In this document: in pieces, positions 26,526 through 34,839 of the stretch | How positions within the stretch are numbered: position 1 is the first letter of the stretch | Layout of the letters: each line of letters begins with the position of its first letter | NCBI RefSeq assembly: GCF_003003265.1 | Contig: NZ_PVTL01000003.1 | Coordinates: forward strand, 62,001-126,000 | DNA length: 64,000 bases | Direction: 5' to 3' | From: Glaciihabitans tibetensis | Lineage (GTDB): Bacteria; Actinomycetota; Actinomycetes; Actinomycetales; Microbacteriaceae | Translations under genes and position numbers: made by a program | The notes under the pieces: model-generated | Told to the model about the DNA's origin: nothing | Database searches by the model: none | The model's input: the letters and a program-made list of their open reading frames with translations, nothing else

Positions 26526-27062
26526 ATGTCTTCCCCCCGCGTGGCCGTTGTGATGGGTTCTGACTCCGATTGGCCGGTGATGAGCGCCGCAGCGTCCGCC
26601 CTGGCAGAGTTCGGCGTCGAGTTCGAGGTTGAGGTGTTGTCCGCGCACCGCACGCCCGACAAGATGATCGCGTTCGGGCGCGCAGCCGCGTCCCGTGGCA
26701 TCGGCGTCATCATCGCCGGAGCGGGCGGGGCGGCGCACCTGCCCGGCATGCTGGCGGCGGTGACCACTCTTCCCGTCGTCGGCGTACCGGTGCCGCTCGC
26801 CCGTCTCGACGGCCTGGATTCGCTGCTGTCGATCGTGCAGATGCCCGCGGGCGTGCCCGTCGCGACGGTGTCCATCGGTGGTGCTCGCAACGCGGGAATC
26901 CTCGCCGTTCGGATTTTGTCCGTGGGGGATGCTGCGCTCGCAGCTCAGTTGACCACGTTTGCGGAGTCCCTAGAGGAGCTCGTGGAAGAGAAGAACACCG
27001 CGCTGAAGGCCAGCATCGCGACATCCACCTTCGAATCAACCGCGCATACCTCGCCGTCGTGA
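26526..27062 (+). CDS. purE: 5-(carboxyamino)imidazole ribonucleotide mutase
   Basis: 178 residues. [12 protein letters not shown], the active-site loop [21 protein letters not shown] and [16 protein letters not shown] are the class I PurE motifs. It converts N5-CAIR made by PurK to CAIR. The ATG at 26526 is preferred to in-frame starts at 26499 and 26517 because the conserved strand follows at once. The LCP gene overlaps its 3' end by 4 bp. Confidence 0.96.
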   Translation: MSSPRVAVVMGSDSDWPVMSAAASALAEFGVEFEVEVLSAHRTPDKMIAFGRAAASRGIGVIIAGAGGAAHLPGMLAAVTTLPVVGVPVPLARLDGLDSLLSIVQMPAGVPVATVSIGGARNAGILAVRILSVGDAALAAQLTTFAESLEELVEEKNTALKASIATSTFESTAHTSPS

Positions 27063-28396
27063 GCACCATGAGCGTCTCCCGCCCGGTGCGGTACCCGGAC
27101 GTGTCGTCGCAGGGCACGATGACGAAGCGTGCGTGGTGGCTGGTGGTGTTGAACCTGCTGATCCCCGGCTCGGCTCAGCTTCTCGCCGGTAACCGGGGCC
27201 TCGGGCGGTTCGGCGTGCGCCTGACGTTCGTGCTGTGGGCGCTTTCGATCATCGCGATCGTGGTGTATCTCTTCTTCCCGCGGGTGGTTTACGGCGTTGC
27301 AACGAACGTTGTCGCGCTCACGGTGCTGCAGATCGCGCTTGTGATCTATGCCGTGCTGTGGGTTGTGCTTACCGTCGACACGTTGCGCCTGAGCCGACTG
27401 GTGCGCACGGGTCCTCGGGCGCGGCCGATTATCGCGGCATTTGCCGTGGCCGCGCTTGTCTGTACGGCGGGGGCTGCCGGCTACGGGGCGATGGTGACCG
27501 GGGTGACCCGCTCGACCATTACGGAACTTTTCGCCAGCGGCGACTATGAGGAACCGGTCGACGGCCAGTACAACATCCTGCTTCTCGGCGGCGACGCCGG
27601 CCCCGACCGCACCGGCATGCGCCCCGACAGTATTTCGGTGGTCAGCGTCAACGCCGACAGCGGCGCGGCAACGATGATCGGTATTCCGCGCAACTTCGAG
27701 CGAGCGATCTTCTCCGAGGGCTCGCCGTTGTGGGGCCCGTTCCCCGACGGGTACGACTGCGGCGATGACTGCCTCATTAACTACCTGTACACGTACGGTG
27801 AGGAACACCCGGAGCTGTATCCCAACGCGGTGGCCGAGGGCAGCACCCCGGGAATTGAGGCGACGCGGGATGCCGTCGCTGGCGTCACCGGGCTCACTCT
27901 CCAGTACTCCGTGGTCATCGACATGCAGGGATTCGCCGAGTTGGTGGATTCCCTCGGCGGCGTCACCATCGACGTACCCCGCGAGATCAACATCGCCGCG
28001 ATCGAGGCGACCGAACCGCTGTTCACCCTGCAGCCGGGGGAGCAGCACATGGATGGCGGTACCGCGCTGTGGTACGCCCGGTCGCGCTACGAAACGACGG
28101 ACTACGACCGGATGGAGCGGCAGCGCCAGGTGCAGCAGGCCATCATCACGCAGTTCCAGCCGAGTAACGTGCTGACGAAATTCCAGGGCATCGCCGAGGC
28201 CGGTGTGCAGGTGGTCAGCACCGACGTGCCCGGCGCGATGGTGCCGACCCTGATGGACCTCGCGACGAAGGCCCGCGGGCTGCCCATCACGACACTCGAG
28301 CTCGTGCCCGAGGTGGTGGAGACGGTGTACCCGGACTTCGACGTGATCCATGCGCTCGTGGCATCCACCATCGCTTCATCGATCCCGCCCGAGTAG
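27059..28396 (+). CDS. LytR-CpsA-Psr (LCP) family glycopolymer ligase with a multi-helix N-terminus
   Basis: 445 residues. The LCP domain (about 170-400) shows [25 protein letters not shown], the GIPRNFER basic motif, [21 protein letters not shown] and [22 protein letters not shown]; the Arg and Asp residues bind the pyrophosphate of the lipid-linked donor. Most LCP proteins have one N-terminal helix; here four helices precede the domain (about 25-150), the first within [15 protein letters not shown] as in TM2-type proteins. LCP enzymes attach wall glycopolymers to peptidoglycan outside the membrane. GTG 27059 overlaps purE by 4 bp; ATG 27068 is an alternative. Confidence 0.92.
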   Translation: MSTMSVSRPVRYPDVSSQGTMTKRAWWLVVLNLLIPGSAQLLAGNRGLGRFGVRLTFVLWALSIIAIVVYLFFPRVVYGVATNVVALTVLQIALVIYAVLWVVLTVDTLRLSRLVRTGPRARPIIAAFAVAALVCTAGAAGYGAMVTGVTRSTITELFASGDYEEPVDGQYNILLLGGDAGPDRTGMRPDSISVVSVNADSGAATMIGIPRNFERAIFSEGSPLWGPFPDGYDCGDDCLINYLYTYGEEHPELYPNAVAEGSTPGIEATRDAVAGVTGLTLQYSVVIDMQGFAELVDSLGGVTIDVPREINIAAIEATEPLFTLQPGEQHMDGGTALWYARSRYETTDYDRMERQRQVQQAIITQFQPSNVLTKFQGIAEAGVQVVSTDVPGAMVPTLMDLATKARGLPITTLELVPEVVETVYPDFDVIHALVASTIASSIPPE

Positions 28397-28460
28397 GCGA
28401 GGCCGCCGGACGAGACGAGGTCGGCGGAGCAGGCGAGGCCGGCCGATCGAGCGGCGCCCG

Positions 28461-29606
28461 CTACAGGTCTGCGTGCAGCTGCCAGACCTGCTGGGCTGCG
28501 GATCGCCAGGTGTACGCCCCCGAGCGGTCAAGCCCGGCATAGCGCAGGCGCTGGCTCAACTGGGGGTCGCCGAGCACGGCCGCGATAGCCTCGGCGAGCC
28601 GGTCCGGGTAGCCGGTGCCGTCTCCACGGGAGACCGCGATCCCTGCTCCCGCAGAGACCTCGAGGAGCGCGGGATCGTCGGAGTGCACCACCGGGGTGCC
28701 GAAGAAGAACGCCTCGAGCAGCGGAAGGCCAAAGCCGGAGGCAAGTGAGGGGTAGACGAACACGGTTGCCCGGTCGAGGATCACGGCGAGGTCCTCTTCG
28801 TCCAGGCGCCCTACCGAGCGCACCCGTCCGTCTGGCAGTCCGACCTCGGCGGTGAGCCGTGCGATTTCGACGTCCTCCGCCGGGCTTGCTGCGCCCACGA
28901 TGAACAGCGGCAGGCCGGCATCCGCTTCGCTGGCAAGGGCACGAATCAGGTGGGCGAGACCGGCGGTGTCGCTCCCGGAGGCGACCGTGAGCAGGTAGCG
29001 CTCGGGGAGCTCGAGGGCCGCTGTGCGCGCGGCGGCGTCTGGCGGCAGTAGGAGGGTCGGGCTGACGGCGGCCCCGATCACCCGGATCCGCTCGCTGAAC
29101 TTCATTCTTTCGTCAAGCTGCGCGGCGACCGCATGCGTCGGCACCACCACGGCATCGGCGAAGCGATGGGCGCGCTTGAGCATCGCGGTCTGCCAGGCCA
29201 CCTCGCGGGGGGAAAGCGACTCGGGGTGGGTGAGCGCGAGGGTGTTGTGCAGCGTGACAACCGTCTGGTCGCCGCGGTGATGTACCCGGTCGTGGCGGGA
29301 CAGGGGCGCGAGCAGGCTCGGGGCGTGCACCATGCCCCCGCGGGAGAGTTTGGATAGTCCCAGCTGCCAGGCCGCCTGCAACTCCCGTCGCCCGAGGGCC
29401 GTGGTGGCGAGGCTCGCGAGCCCGGGCAGCGAGTCAATGACGGCCTGGTACTCGTCCGCGGACGACGACGCGATGACACCGCTCACTTCGCAGTTGTCTG
29501 GCGCGGTGCTGATCAGCGCTTGCGTGAGGTGCTGCGTGTATTGGGGGACACCATTGGTGGCTGAGGAAAGTAGTTCGTCAACGATCACTCGCAGGGTCGT
29601 CGTCAC
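28461..29606 (-). CDS. GT4-family glycosyltransferase
   Basis: 381 residues, GT-B fold. The C-terminal nucleotide-sugar site reads VFVYPSLASGFGLPLLEAFFFGTPVVHSD, with the EX7E-like pair, and LTVASGSDTAGLAHLIRAL marks the inter-domain region. The N-terminal half has VIVDELLSSATNGVPQYTQHL. No signal peptide or transmembrane helix, so it is a cytoplasmic enzyme probably extending a lipid-linked glycan. It is the nearest gene upstream of the CWB2 block and convergent with the LCP gene (64-bp gap). Acceptor and donor unknown. Confidence 0.88.
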   Translation of the reverse strand: MTTTLRVIVDELLSSATNGVPQYTQHLTQALISTAPDNCEVSGVIASSSADEYQAVIDSLPGLASLATTALGRRELQAAWQLGLSKLSRGGMVHAPSLLAPLSRHDRVHHRGDQTVVTLHNTLALTHPESLSPREVAWQTAMLKRAHRFADAVVVPTHAVAAQLDERMKFSERIRVIGAAVSPTLLLPPDAAARTAALELPERYLLTVASGSDTAGLAHLIRALASEADAGLPLFIVGAASPAEDVEIARLTAEVGLPDGRVRSVGRLDEEDLAVILDRATVFVYPSLASGFGLPLLEAFFFGTPVVHSDDPALLEVSAGAGIAVSRGDGTGYPDRLAEAIAAVLGDPQLSQRLRYAGLDRSGAYTWRSAAQQVWQLHADL

Positions 29607-29947
29607 TTATTGCTCCATGTATGTCTAGCTCTCAACGTCTCGCCCTCACCCGTTCGCACTCTAAGAATACGCGGCGCGATGGTTCACCCGGGGACCCGGA
29701 CCGGCTCGCCCGCGACTGTTGCGGGACCACCCACCTGGGGGAGCGCGGAATATGACGATTTTTCGAGGTACCCGATCCTGCAGGTGGGGCAGCCCATCAG
29801 AATCTGGTGCCGAGGGGTGTGGCCGTCCCGTTCTGGGGGCGAGACATCGTGAAGAATCGTCGCTAATGTGAACCACCGGCTGTGCTGGACGACGCCGTCT
29901 GGGTCGAGTCGCAGATCCCGTTCGCCAGTCCCCTGAGAGGGGAATCG
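29607..29947. other. 341-bp intergenic region upstream of CWB2 paralogue 1
   Basis: It holds the divergent upstream region of the GT4 gene, a 21-bp element (GCGGAATATGACGATTTTTCG, 29744-29764, bases given as two runs GCGGAATATGA and CGATTTTTCG) that recurs at 32331-32351, and the paralogue 1 promoter. No gene seen. Confidence 0.7.
29841..29869 (+). promoter_or_regulatory. Promoter of CWB2 paralogue 1
   Basis: GAGACA (-35 like) at 29841-29846 and TAATGT (-10) at 29864-29869 with a 17-bp spacer. A CCCG/GGGG-type short inverted repeat lies just upstream (29827-29839). The same block, with the same 17-bp spacing, precedes four other paralogues. The leader to the ATG is about 70 nt. Confidence 0.6.
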
Positions 29948-32248
29948 ATGCTTCCGTTCCGATCAGTCCACGCCCACCGCGGAGGGGAACCCGGGGGCGC
30001 CCCATGGCGCCGTTCCGCTTTCGCGCTTCTCGCCGCTGTGGCGCTGGTCGCCGGGATGTTCACGGTTACCGACGCTGCACCCGCTCACGCCGCCGCAGGT
30101 GTCGTCACAGGCACCGTGACGGGAACAAATGGGGCGCCTCTCGCGGGTATCTCCGTGATGCTGGTGACACCCGGGGCGCTGGCAAAAGCTCCGACGGTGC
30201 TGACGAGCGCGTCCGGGGCATACAGCATCGATCTCGCTCAGCTTGACGCCGGTGAATACACCCTTTGGGTAAGCCACTGGAACAACGCGTACATAGGCGA
30301 GTACTGGGCTGGAGTGTTAAACGACGAACAAGCTACATACTTCAGTCTTAGCTCCACGAGTATAGTGACAGCGAAAAACTTCACGTTGGCTCGCCCCGCG
30401 CTTGTAAGCGGCACAGTAACGGGCGCAATCGGGTCTGAACCAACGGGCACCGTCACCGCACACTTGATTGACGCTAAGACTGGCGCGCGCGTAAATATTG
30501 GAGCTACTTACAACGGACGCTACGACCTGGCAGGAACCAGTGCTGGCACCTACAAGCTTTACTTCGAAGCCGAGGGGCTCTTCTCGTCGACTTTTTACGC
30601 AGGACAGTACTGGGGTGGGGCGACCACGCTGGAAGACGCTTCTGAGTTCACCGTTTTGGAAGGTGAACAGAAGTCCGGCTTTAACGCCACCCTCATTCCC
30701 GGCGCCCACCTTTCCGGCCGGGTGACGGCCGAAGGAACCGGCGCTCCCGTTCCAAACGTGACGGTTGGCGTGATCGATTCCGATGGTATTCCCATGGGGT
30801 CAGGCAGCGTGCGAACCGACACAGACGGCTACTACACCTTCAGACAGGCGCTACGTCAGCAAACCTTCACCTTGAAATTCGGTACGAGCGCGGACAACGA
30901 GTCGGGCTCGTTCGTATCGGAATACTGGGACAATCAGCGGTTCGAGTCGAGTTCGACGCCTCTGGTTGTAGCCGGCAGCAACGCAGTTGTGGCAAACACG
31001 CAGCTTGCAGTAGGAGGGTCTGTCAGTGGATCAGTGGACTTGTCCTCCGTTATCGGCTCGAAGCTATATGGCACCTCCACCGCATATGCTTTCGACAGTG
31101 TCAGCGGTGGGTGGGTCGCGCAGAACTCTTCCCGGACATCGGCTGGCGGCAAGTACACGATTCCAGGACTTGCCGCGGGCACCTACCGAATCGGATTCGA
31201 GGCCTACTCCTCCGGAATTAGTTTGGGTCGGGGATTCTTCGACGACGCTTCGTCGGTCGAGAGTGCTTCTGACGTAAAGGTGATAGGCACGGCTGACACA
31301 CCGCATATCGATATCACGGTGGCTGGCGACGTTTCGCGCCTTGCCGGGGCGGACCGGTTTGACGCGTCCGCGTCGATCTCGCGGCGAAGCTTCGAACCCG
31401 GTGTTGAGGTCGCGTACGTGGCCAATGGATTGAACTTCCCAGATGCACTTTCGGGCGCCCCGGTCGCAGCGCAGGCGGGAGCTCCCATTCTGCTGACGCT
31501 AGCGGGGGAAATACCCGCTTCGATCAAGGCCGAACTTGGGCGTGTGAAGCCGGGCAGAATCGTGGTGCTCGGTGGAGTTAATTCCGTCTCAGAGGCGGTC
31601 AAAACCCAGCTGGATGCGTACACCGCCGGCACCGTCACGCGTCTCGCCGGTGCTGACCGGTTCGCGGCATCCGCAGCCATCTCGGCCGAGAGTTTCAGGG
31701 CCGGAGTCGCGACTGCGTACGTCGCGAACGGGCTGAACTTCCCAGACGCGCTCGCCGGAGCGCCGGTTGCAGCGAAAGATGGCTCACCGATTCTCCTGGT
31801 CACGCCAGACGCGATCCCCGGGGCAATTGAGGCTGAGCTGAAGCGTTTGAAGCCGGGTCGGATTGTTGTTCTGGGTGGCGTGAACTCGGTAACGGAGGCA
31901 GTCAAGTCCAAGCTCGGGGCTCTGACCGTTGGCGGGGTGACGCGCCTGGCTGGTGCGGACAGGTTCTCGGCATCTGCGGACATCTCGGCGAAGAACTTCG
32001 CGCCGAACGCTGACGTTGTGTACATCACGAATGGGCTGAATTTCCCCGACGCGCTTTCGGGCGCGCCCGTCGCCGGACGTGACGCAGCGCCAATCCTGTT
32101 GGTCGCTCCAAACACTTTGCCGGAGTCCATCGCGGCCGAGCTGACCCGGTTGAAGCCGGCCAAGATCGTGATCCTGGGTGGTGTGAATTCAGTGAGTCCC
32201 GCAGTCGCCGCGCAGTTGCAGGACTACACCGTTACGCCGGCCCAGTAA
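29948..32248 (+). CDS. CWB2 surface protein, paralogue 1 (four beta-sandwich repeats + three CWB2 repeats)
   Basis: 766 residues. A signal peptide with a WRRSAFALLAAVALVAGMF core ends near APAHA (about residue 47). Residues about 48-455 form four repeats of the carboxypeptidase-regulatory/Ig-like type (TGTVTG..., D..G.Y....L..G.Y...F, then EYW). From about 463 there are three cell-wall-binding type 2 repeats of about 100 residues ([38 protein letters not shown]). CWB2 repeats bind wall glycopolymers non-covalently in Clostridia. No catalytic domain seen, so an architectural or adhesive role is inferred. ATG 29948 is chosen because GAGAGGGGAATCG directly upstream is shared with the paralogues. 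Its 5' half is visibly less GC-rich than the neighbours. Confidence 0.9.
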   Translation: MLPFRSVHAHRGGEPGGAPWRRSAFALLAAVALVAGMFTVTDAAPAHAAAGVVTGTVTGTNGAPLAGISVMLVTPGALAKAPTVLTSASGAYSIDLAQLDAGEYTLWVSHWNNAYIGEYWAGVLNDEQATYFSLSSTSIVTAKNFTLARPALVSGTVTGAIGSEPTGTVTAHLIDAKTGARVNIGATYNGRYDLAGTSAGTYKLYFEAEGLFSSTFYAGQYWGGATTLEDASEFTVLEGEQKSGFNATLIPGAHLSGRVTAEGTGAPVPNVTVGVIDSDGIPMGSGSVRTDTDGYYTFRQALRQQTFTLKFGTSADNESGSFVSEYWDNQRFESSSTPLVVAGSNAVVANTQLAVGGSVSGSVDLSSVIGSKLYGTSTAYAFDSVSGGWVAQNSSRTSAGGKYTIPGLAAGTYRIGFEAYSSGISLGRGFFDDASSVESASDVKVIGTADTPHIDITVAGDVSRLAGADRFDASASISRRSFEPGVEVAYVANGLNFPDALSGAPVAAQAGAPILLTLAGEIPASIKAELGRVKPGRIVVLGGVNSVSEAVKTQLDAYTAGTVTRLAGADRFAASAAISAESFRAGVATAYVANGLNFPDALAGAPVAAKDGSPILLVTPDAIPGAIEAELKRLKPGRIVVLGGVNSVTEAVKSKLGALTVGGVTRLAGADRFSASADISAKNFAPNADVVYITNGLNFPDALSGAPVAGRDAAPILLVAPNTLPESIAAELTRLKPAKIVILGGVNSVSPAVAAQLQDYTVTPAQ

Positions 32249-32277
32249 CAAGCCGGAGTAATCCCCGTTCGGGGGCG

Positions 32278-32306
32278 GAGACACCGTGACTATTTCTCGC
32301 CAATGT
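32278..32306 (+). promoter_or_regulatory. Promoter-like block of CWB2 paralogue 2
   Basis: GAGACA (32278-32283), 17 bp, then CAATGT (32301-32306). It belongs to the same family as the paralogue 1 promoter but the first -10 base is C instead of T, which should weaken it. A CCCCGTTCGGGG palindrome precedes it at 32263-32274. Confidence 0.5.
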
Positions 32307-32405
32307 GAATCGCCGCCCGGACTGGACAAAGCGGAATATGAAGATTTTTCGCTACCGTAGCTTTGGGCGCGCTGCTGCGCTCATCAACCCCTGAAGGCGG
32401 AGCCG

Positions 32406-34718
32406 GTGCCCGTATCTCGTTCTTTCCACTCGCAGCCGATCGCGGCGCCGGACGGTGGGCTGCCGCAGCGCACCTGGCTCGTGCTGCTGACGGTTCTCGC
32501 CCTCCTCGCAGGAATGTTCACCGTCGCCAGCGATACAAGCCCCGCGAACGCCGCGCCCGTGGGGGCAGTGACGGGCACTGTGACGGGAACGGGCGGTGCG
32601 CCGGTTCAGGGAATCTACGTCACGCTGATCAAACGCGTCGGGTACCTCTTGATGGCGCCCGCCAGAACGGACGCGGCGGGCAACTTCAGTCTCGACATCA
32701 GCAAGGTCGAGTCGGGCGACTACACGCTCGGGTTTCGCGACAACAACACCGGGTACATTTCGGAGTACTGGGACAACGCAGTCGACCAAAGCCGCGCAAC
32801 CTACTTCAGTCTCGGAGGCGCGAGTCCCATTGCGCCGAAGAACGCCTCCCTCACGCAAGGCGCACGCATTGGCGGAACGGTCACGGGCGAAGGTGGCGCG
32901 GCGACCGCCGGTGGCGTAAGCGCCGAGTTGTATGACCTTGCTACGCGGAACCAGGTTGGCTACACCTACAGTTCGAACGGTTCATACGAATTCGCCGGCC
33001 TCGCTGCCGGCGCGTACAAGATCGTCTACCGTCCGACGCATCCAGACGACACCGCACGCTACGGAAGTGAGTACTGGAACGATGCAGGCAACTGGGACGA
33101 GGCTGACCCCGTCACGGTAGGCGCTGGCGAGGTGAAGTCCGGGCTGGATGTCGAACTCAACTCCGGAGCCCACTTGTCGGGAACAGTGACAGATGAGCGA
33201 ACGGGCGCCCCACTTTCCGGCGTCAAAGTGCAAATCACCGGCACCGACGGGAAGGTTGTCTCCGGGATCAGCTCGGTCAGCGACAACAATGGGTATTACT
33301 CCCTTCAGCACGCGCTGGCGCACGACACCTATACCCTCCTCTTCGCGTCAAGCGAAGCAGGCCCGTCGGCCGGATACGTAGCGGAGTTCTGGGAGAACAA
33401 GCGTTTCGAATCGACGGCGACACCGATTGTCGTCGATGATTCGAGCGCTGTCGTGAAGGATGCGGCTCTTGTCCTCGGCGGCTCGATTAGTGGCACGATT
33501 ACGACCGCCAGCGGAACCGCAGCAGCGGGCAGCCTTCTCGCCACCGCCTACGCCTACGACAGCACGACAAGCACGTGGCAGCCTCAGGCGTTCGACCAGA
33601 CGGGAAGCGATGGCCGCTACACGCTCCCCGGGCTCGCTACAGGAAACTATCGTGTCGGATTCGAGGAGTATTCCTCCGGTGTCAGCCTCGGCGCGGGTTT
33701 CTACGGCGGCGCCGTAACCCTTGAGGAAGCGGCGGATGTCACGGTGTCGGGCACCGCGAACACTCCGAGTGTCGACGCGGTGGTCGAGCGATACCTCACC
33801 CGCCTGCAGGGCGCAGACAGATTCGAGGCTTCAGCGGCGATCTCGGCCAAGAATTTCGAGCCCGGCATCGATGTTGCCTACGTGGCCAGCGGCGTGAACT
33901 TTCCCGACGCGCTCTCGGGTGCGCCCGTTGCAGCTCGGGCCGGTGCACCGATTCTGTTGGTGACCGCGGGCGACATTCCAGCTTCGATCAAAGCCGAGCT
34001 GGAGCGCCTGCGGCCAGGAAAAATAGTTGTGCTGGGTGGAGTCAACTCGGTGTCCGCGGCGGTGAAGACGCAGTTGGGGTCTTACACGGTGGGGGACGTC
34101 ACTCGTCTCGCAGGCGCCGACCGCTTCGCAGCCTCGGCGGCGATATCCGCGGAGAGCTTTGAGGTCGGTGTTGAAACCGCGTATGTCGCAAGCGGACTGA
34201 ACTTCCCGGACGCGCTTGCGGGTGCGCCGGTCGCGGCGAAGGACGGGTCACCGATTCTACTCGTCACCCCCGGATCAATTCCGGCGTCGATCGCGACAGA
34301 GCTGCAGCGTCTACAGCCGAAACGCATTGTGGTGCTTGGGGGTGTGAACTCGGTTTCCGATGCGGTGAAAGCGCAGCTCGACGCATATTCAACGGGAACG
34401 GTCACCCGCCTCGCCGGCGCGGATCGCTTCTCTGCCGCGGCGGACATCTCAGCCAAGAACTTCGCGGAAAACGTTCCGGTCGCGTACATCACCAGCGGTA
34501 TGAACTTCCCCGACGCGCTATCGAGTGCTCCTGTTGCGGGACGTGATGCGGCGCCGATTCTGCTCGTCGCCCCGAATAGCATCCCGTCCTCCGTGGCGAC
34601 CGAGCTCACGCGCCTGAAGGCCGCGCGCATCGTGATCCTCGGCGGAGCCAACTCCGTTACCCCGGCGGTCGAGGCACAGTTGGAGCAGTACCTCCGAACC
34701 CGATACCCGGGGATGTAA
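32406..34718 (+). CDS. CWB2 surface protein, paralogue 2
   Basis: 770 residues, GTG start with AAGGCGGAG upstream. Signal peptide ends near SPANA (about residue 48). Four beta-sandwich repeats follow, each closing on a Y-x-x-EYW or EFW motif, then three CWB2 repeats from about residue 466. The CWB2 repeats keep the positional signatures of the family: [30 protein letters not shown] and ADRFSAAADISAKNF. It ends LRTRYPGM, unlike the sister proteins. The gene is 157 bp downstream of paralogue 1 and probably separately transcribed. The promoter is weaker by sequence and there is an extra upstream element at 32331. Confidence 0.9.
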   Translation: MPVSRSFHSQPIAAPDGGLPQRTWLVLLTVLALLAGMFTVASDTSPANAAPVGAVTGTVTGTGGAPVQGIYVTLIKRVGYLLMAPARTDAAGNFSLDISKVESGDYTLGFRDNNTGYISEYWDNAVDQSRATYFSLGGASPIAPKNASLTQGARIGGTVTGEGGAATAGGVSAELYDLATRNQVGYTYSSNGSYEFAGLAAGAYKIVYRPTHPDDTARYGSEYWNDAGNWDEADPVTVGAGEVKSGLDVELNSGAHLSGTVTDERTGAPLSGVKVQITGTDGKVVSGISSVSDNNGYYSLQHALAHDTYTLLFASSEAGPSAGYVAEFWENKRFESTATPIVVDDSSAVVKDAALVLGGSISGTITTASGTAAAGSLLATAYAYDSTTSTWQPQAFDQTGSDGRYTLPGLATGNYRVGFEEYSSGVSLGAGFYGGAVTLEEAADVTVSGTANTPSVDAVVERYLTRLQGADRFEASAAISAKNFEPGIDVAYVASGVNFPDALSGAPVAARAGAPILLVTAGDIPASIKAELERLRPGKIVVLGGVNSVSAAVKTQLGSYTVGDVTRLAGADRFAASAAISAESFEVGVETAYVASGLNFPDALAGAPVAAKDGSPILLVTPGSIPASIATELQRLQPKRIVVLGGVNSVSDAVKAQLDAYSTGTVTRLAGADRFSAAADISAKNFAENVPVAYITSGMNFPDALSSAPVAGRDAAPILLVAPNSIPSSVATELTRLKAARIVILGGANSVTPAVEAQLEQYLRTRYPGM

Positions 34719-34736
34719 TTGTCCCGTTTTGGGGGC

Positions 34737-34765
34737 CAGACATAGTGAAGAATCATCGCTAATGT
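34737..34765 (+). promoter_or_regulatory. Promoter of CWB2 paralogue 3
   Basis: CAGACA (34737-34742), 17-bp spacer, TAATGT (34760-34765), preceded by the CCCGTTTTGGGGG element. It starts only a few bases after the stop of paralogue 2. Confidence 0.6.
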
Positions 34766-34839
34766 GAAGCACGTCTGGGTCGGACGAAGTCGCTCGGCCG
34801 AGTCGCAGATCAGGTCCGCCAGCCCTGGAGAGGGAATCG

